DNA from: an uncultured Mailhella sp.
Lineage (GTDB): Bacteria > Desulfobacterota > Desulfovibrionia > Desulfovibrionales > Desulfovibrionaceae
Length of the DNA stretch: 17,414 nucleotides
Assembly (NCBI GenBank): GCA_944324625.1
Contig: CALUWZ010000016.1
Coordinates: forward strand, 1 to 17,414
Direction of reading: 5' to 3'
Part shown: piece by piece, positions 15,116 through 17,414 of the stretch
Position numbering within the stretch: position 1 is the stretch's first letter
Layout: every line of letters starts with the position of its first letter
Translations under genes and position numbers: made by a program
The notes under the pieces: model-generated
Database searches by the model: none
What the model was told of the DNA's origin: nothing
Seen by the model: only the letters and a program-made list of their open reading frames with translations

Positions 15116-16252
15116 TTATTCATTACTGCGTTTTTTTAATTTTTCAATCAGTGTGGTGCGTTTGATTCCCAAAATTTCCGCAGCCTGATTTTTTACGCCT
15201 TCCACTTGCTCCAAGGCTTCATTGATAATTTTGTCTTCAATCATTTCTAAAAATTCTTTCAGATTCATATTGCTGTTTTTCATGTCCGCAAGACTCGGAA
15301 GGGAATTTTCAGTGTGGGAAAGTTTTTCGGCAGCGTCCGCAAAGCCTTGTGTTAAAATGGAAGTCAGGGATTTTTTTTCTTCTTGGGTAACACTGGATGA
15401 CAAGGAAATTTCAGTTTCTTTTTCTTTTTTCGGTTCTATTTTTATATCGTTGGGGAGCGGAGGAAGTTTATTGATGTCTCCCACACCGTTTAAAATTTTC
15501 GGTGAAAGATCAGAAAGTTCAATTTGCGGACCGTCAGCCAAAATACTCAGACGCTCGGTAAAATTTTCTAGCTCGCGGACATTGCCGGGCCATGCGTAAT
15601 TGAGAAAAACCCTTGCCACTTCCTCGGAAAGGGTAAGCTGTTCCCTTTCTTTTTTTTCACAGAAATATTTCAGAAAATGTTCTGCAAGCGTGATAATGTC
15701 ATTGCCGCGTTCACGCAGGGGAGGAAGGTGCAGGGGAATGACATTCAGGCGGTAATACAAATCTTCGCGGAAATTGCCGAGTGCCACTTCCTGTTCCAAA
15801 TCTCGGTTTGTGGCGGCAACAATGCGCACGTCAATTTTTTTGGGGCCGTTTCCGCCGACGCGTTCAATTTCTTTTTCCTGCAGAACGCGCAGGATTTTTA
15901 CCTGCAAAGACGTATCCATTTCTCCGATTTCGTCCAAAAAAATGGTTCCGCCCTCGGCAAGTTCAAAGCGTCCCGGCTTTGTGCGTATGGCGTGGGTAAA
16001 AGCTCCTTTTTCATGTCCGAACAGTTCTGATTCCAAAAGTTCTTTGGGAATGGCTCCGCAGTTTACAGGAATAAAAGGCGCGTTGGCTCGTTTGCTTTCT
16101 TTGTGAAGGGTACGGACCAAAACTTCCTTGCCTGTTCCGGATTCACCTGTCACAAGCACGGTACTGTCAGTGGGAGCGACTTTTTTCAGGATTTTAAATA
16201 CTTCCGCAAGGGACGTATCTTCTCCGATTATCCCTGAAACTTTTTGGGACAT
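15116..16252 (-). CDS. Sigma-54-dependent activator without a sensory domain
   Basis: A 378-residue bacterial enhancer-binding protein. The AAA+ core starts almost at the N-terminus: Walker A GESGTGKE (36-43), the sigma-54 contact loop GAFTHA (83-88, His where GAFTGA has Gly), Walker B GGTIFLDE (101-108), [10 protein letters not shown] (161-170) with the Arg finger region, and [10 protein letters not shown] (221-230). A Lys/Glu/Ser-rich linker of about 75 residues (260-335) leads to a Fis-type HTH (about 345-375, [21 protein letters not shown]). There is no receiver, GAF or PAS domain, so activity is set by level, a partner or the linker. Similar single-domain activators control phage-shock (PspF) or flagellar genes. 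RBS GGAGG is good. It is first in the minus-strand series. I found no -24/-12 site in the window by eye. Confidence 0.93.
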   Translation of the reverse strand: MSQKVSGIIGEDTSLAEVFKILKKVAPTDSTVLVTGESGTGKEVLVRTLHKESKRANAPFIPVNCGAIPKELLESELFGHEKGAFTHAIRTKPGRFELAEGGTIFLDEIGEMDTSLQVKILRVLQEKEIERVGGNGPKKIDVRIVAATNRDLEQEVALGNFREDLYYRLNVIPLHLPPLRERGNDIITLAEHFLKYFCEKKEREQLTLSEEVARVFLNYAWPGNVRELENFTERLSILADGPQIELSDLSPKILNGVGDINKLPPLPNDIKIEPKKEKETEISLSSSVTQEEKKSLTSILTQGFADAAEKLSHTENSLPSLADMKNSNMNLKEFLEMIEDKIINEALEQVEGVKNQAAEILGIKRTTLIEKLKKRSNE

Positions 16253-16285
16253 GTTTCCTCCGAGGGAATTTTAATTTATGCAATT

Positions 16286-16313
16286 ATTTTAGTAAAAAAA
16301 TGAAAAGTGTCAA
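16286..16313 (-). promoter_or_regulatory. Candidate promoter of the sigma-54 activator/TPR unit
   Basis: On the minus strand, TTGACA (16313-16308, 6/6) and TAAAAT (16291-16286, 5/6) are separated by 16 bp. The start would be near 16279, about 27 bases before the ATG. Confidence 0.6.
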
Positions 16314-16323
16314 TACTCTGACA
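16308..16323. promoter_or_regulatory. Inverted repeat TGTCA-N6-TGACA over the -35 element
   Basis: A 5-6-5 inverted repeat with an ATACTC spacer. It coincides with the -35 of the minus-strand promoter, a natural place for a repressor. Its geometry equals that of the palindrome at 1883-1898, with shared TGT and ACA ends. It could be chance. Confidence 0.4.
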
Positions 16324-16377
16324 GATAAAAAAATATTTTTTCCTCTTCTTTTAAATATTTGTAACTCAAGGTTAAAC

Positions 16378-16407
16378 TTGACAAAATATGTTTTTAATAT
16401 CTATAAT
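16378..16407 (+). promoter_or_regulatory. Consensus sigma-70 promoter of the GlnQ-type gene
   Basis: TTGACA (16378-16383) and TATAAT (16402-16407), both perfect, are separated by 18 bp. Upstream are two copies of AAATATTT (16331-16338 and 16353-16360), 22 bp apart, in an AT-rich block that could act as an UP element. The start would be near 16414. Confidence 0.8.
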
Positions 16408-16456
16408 TATTGCTTATGATTGAAAACTATGTACTGTAATATATATCGGAGGGTAT

Positions 16457-17188
16457 ATGTCTATTCTTGAAATCCGTGACGTGCATAAGTGGTACGGCGA
16501 TTTTCACGTGCTGAACGGAATAAGTGAAACGGTAGAAAAAGGAGAGGTTGTTTTTATCTGCGGTCCGTCCGGTTCGGGAAAAAGTACCTTTATCCGCTGT
16601 TTAAATAGATTGGAAGCCATCCAGCAGGGCACTATTAAGCTTGAAGGCGTTGATATTTATGATAAAAATCTTGACGTGAACAAGCTGAGAAGCGAAGTGG
16701 GCATGGTTTTTCAGCAGTTTAACCTGTACCCGCACCTCAGTGTTTTGGACAATATTACTCTTGCACCGATCAAGGTCAGAAAACTTTCCCATTCAAAGGC
16801 TACTTCCATTGCCATGGAGCTTTTGGAACGCGTAGGCATTTTAAATCAGGCCCATAAATATCCCATTCAGCTTTCGGGCGGCCAGCAGCAGCGCGTTGCC
16901 ATTGCAAGGGCCCTTGCAATGCAGCCCAAAGTCATGCTCTTTGACGAGCCGACTTCCGCCCTTGACCCCGAAATGGTCAACGAAGTACTGAATGTTATGA
17001 AAGACCTTGCTTCCGACGGCATGACCATGATTTGCGTTACCCATGAAATGGCTTTTGCCCGCGAAGTTGCCGACAGGGTTATTTTCATGGATCACGGCGT
17101 AATTCTTGAAAAGGCCAGCCCGGATGTTTTCTTTACCAATCCGCAGCATGACAGAACAAAAGCATTCTTGAAAGAGATTTTAAAATAA
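16457..17188 (+). CDS. Polar amino acid ABC transporter ATPase, GlnQ type
   Basis: A 243-residue cytoplasmic ATPase of the polar amino acid uptake family (GlnQ/HisP/ArtP). Walker A GPSGSGKS (36-43), Q-loop [17 protein letters not shown] (84-100), signature LSGGQQQR (139-146), Walker [14 protein letters not shown] (159-171) and switch His196 are intact. The sequence [21 protein letters not shown] is characteristic of the glutamine/glutamate/arginine branch. No permease or periplasmic binding protein gene lies directly before or after it: it has its own strong promoter and is followed 17 bp later by ettA. Its partners must be encoded elsewhere or upstream of the window. RBS GGAGGG is 3-8 bases before the ATG. 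The exact substrate cannot be read. Confidence 0.92.
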   Translation: MSILEIRDVHKWYGDFHVLNGISETVEKGEVVFICGPSGSGKSTFIRCLNRLEAIQQGTIKLEGVDIYDKNLDVNKLRSEVGMVFQQFNLYPHLSVLDNITLAPIKVRKLSHSKATSIAMELLERVGILNQAHKYPIQLSGGQQQRVAIARALAMQPKVMLFDEPTSALDPEMVNEVLNVMKDLASDGMTMICVTHEMAFAREVADRVIFMDHGVILEKASPDVFFTNPQHDRTKAFLKEILK

Positions 17189-17205
17189 ATACACTATGAG
17201 GAACT

Positions 17206-17414
17206 ATGAGTAACGAACAGGAAAAAGTTATTTACTCCATGCACCGCGTGACTAAGCGTCACGGGCAGAAAGAAGTGCTGAAAGACATTACGTTAGGGTA
17301 CTTTTACGGTGCAAAAATCGGAGTGCTTGGTCTCAATGGTGCAGGTAAATCCTCCCTTTTGAAAATTTTGGCAAAAAAAAAAAAAAATTTCGAGGGGGAC
17401 ATTGTTATAGCTCC
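17206..17414 (+). CDS. ettA: Energy-dependent translational throttle protein EttA, N-terminal part (runs off window)
   Basis: The first 69 codons of an ABC-F protein. EttA binds the ribosomal E site and gates translation according to the ATP/ADP ratio. MSNEQEKVIYSMHRVTKRHG closely follows the EttA N-terminus, then LGYFYGAKIGVLGLNGAGKSSLLKIL with Walker A GLNGAGKS. After ILA, four codons read Lys-Lys-Lys-Lys in a run of 14 A, where EttA proteins usually have Gly-Ile/Val-Asp-Lys; the frame is kept and NFEGDIVIA follows. This may be a homopolymer error or a slip site. RBS GAGG lies 4 bases before the ATG. It is 17 bp after the ABC ATPase gene, so the two are probably cotranscribed. No stop is reached. 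Confidence 0.88.
   Translation, partial: MSNEQEKVIYSMHRVTKRHGQKEVLKDITLGYFYGAKIGVLGLNGAGKSSLLKILAKKKKNFEGDIVIA
17373..17386 (+). repeat. 14-A homopolymer inside ettA
   Basis: An unbroken run of 14 A within the coding sequence, between ILA and FEGD codons. Runs of this length are prone to slippage by polymerases and to read errors. It is the longest homopolymer I noticed in the window. Confidence 0.9.

Noticed and set aside
1..17414. CRISPR arrays, tRNA/rRNA genes, insertion sequences, phage or toxin-antitoxin genes
   Set aside because: No spaced direct repeats, cloverleaf, transposase or integrase motifs were seen on either strand.

Overview
The window is 17.4 kb of bacterial chromosome, moderately AT-rich and densely coded, with short intergenic gaps. 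Gene content and protein sequence style suggest a gut-type or other low-GC member of the Desulfovibrionaceae (Desulfobacterota). The pointers are an HcpR-like Crp/Fnr regulator divergent from an iron-sulfur protein, a receiver-less sigma-54 activator, and the PurQ, RibB and EttA sequence types. The family-level placement is an inference. I see no tRNA, rRNA, CRISPR array, transposase or phage gene.

Layout. (1) 1-1.9 kb: the 3' end of a GAF-domain gene (+) meets a minus-strand set: Crp/Fnr regulator, a 63-residue membrane protein and a YdjM-type membrane hydrolase. (2) 1.9-3.8 kb: a ferredoxin-like protein divergent from the regulator, with a Crp-like palindrome between them, then a terminator and an AI-2E/PerM-type membrane protein. 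(3) 3.9-6.6 kb: purQ (-) and pyrG (+) are divergent, and their candidate promoters overlap face to face. (4) 6.6-7.5 kb: an FMN riboswitch controls ribB alone. (5) 7.5-7.76 kb: a convergent spacer packed with stem-loops. (6) 7.76-16.25 kb: a long minus-strand series, in transcription order sigma-54 activator, secreted TPR protein, pth, rho, an unknown membrane-anchored protein and pgl. Additional internal promoters are likely before rho and pgl. (7) 16.25-17.4 kb: a divergent promoter region, an orphan polar amino acid ABC ATPase (GlnQ type) and the start of ettA.

Working together. Most of the window is housekeeping: nucleotide synthesis (purQ, pyrG), riboflavin supply (ribB), pentose phosphate metabolism (pgl), translation (pth, ettA) and termination (rho). 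The less ordinary parts are four. One is the regulator/ferredoxin pair, which looks like a self-contained stress or redox switch. The second is the sigma-54 activator that has no sensory domain, carries GAFTHA in place of GAFTGA, and sits 2 bp upstream of a 1015-residue secreted TPR protein. The third is the rho gene, with a long disordered N-terminus and a pyrimidine-rich leader. The fourth is a 14-A tract inside ettA that replaces normally conserved residues. I do not see a clear new defence or mobile system. The best candidates for something undescribed are the sigma-54/TPR pair and the structured spacer after ribB.
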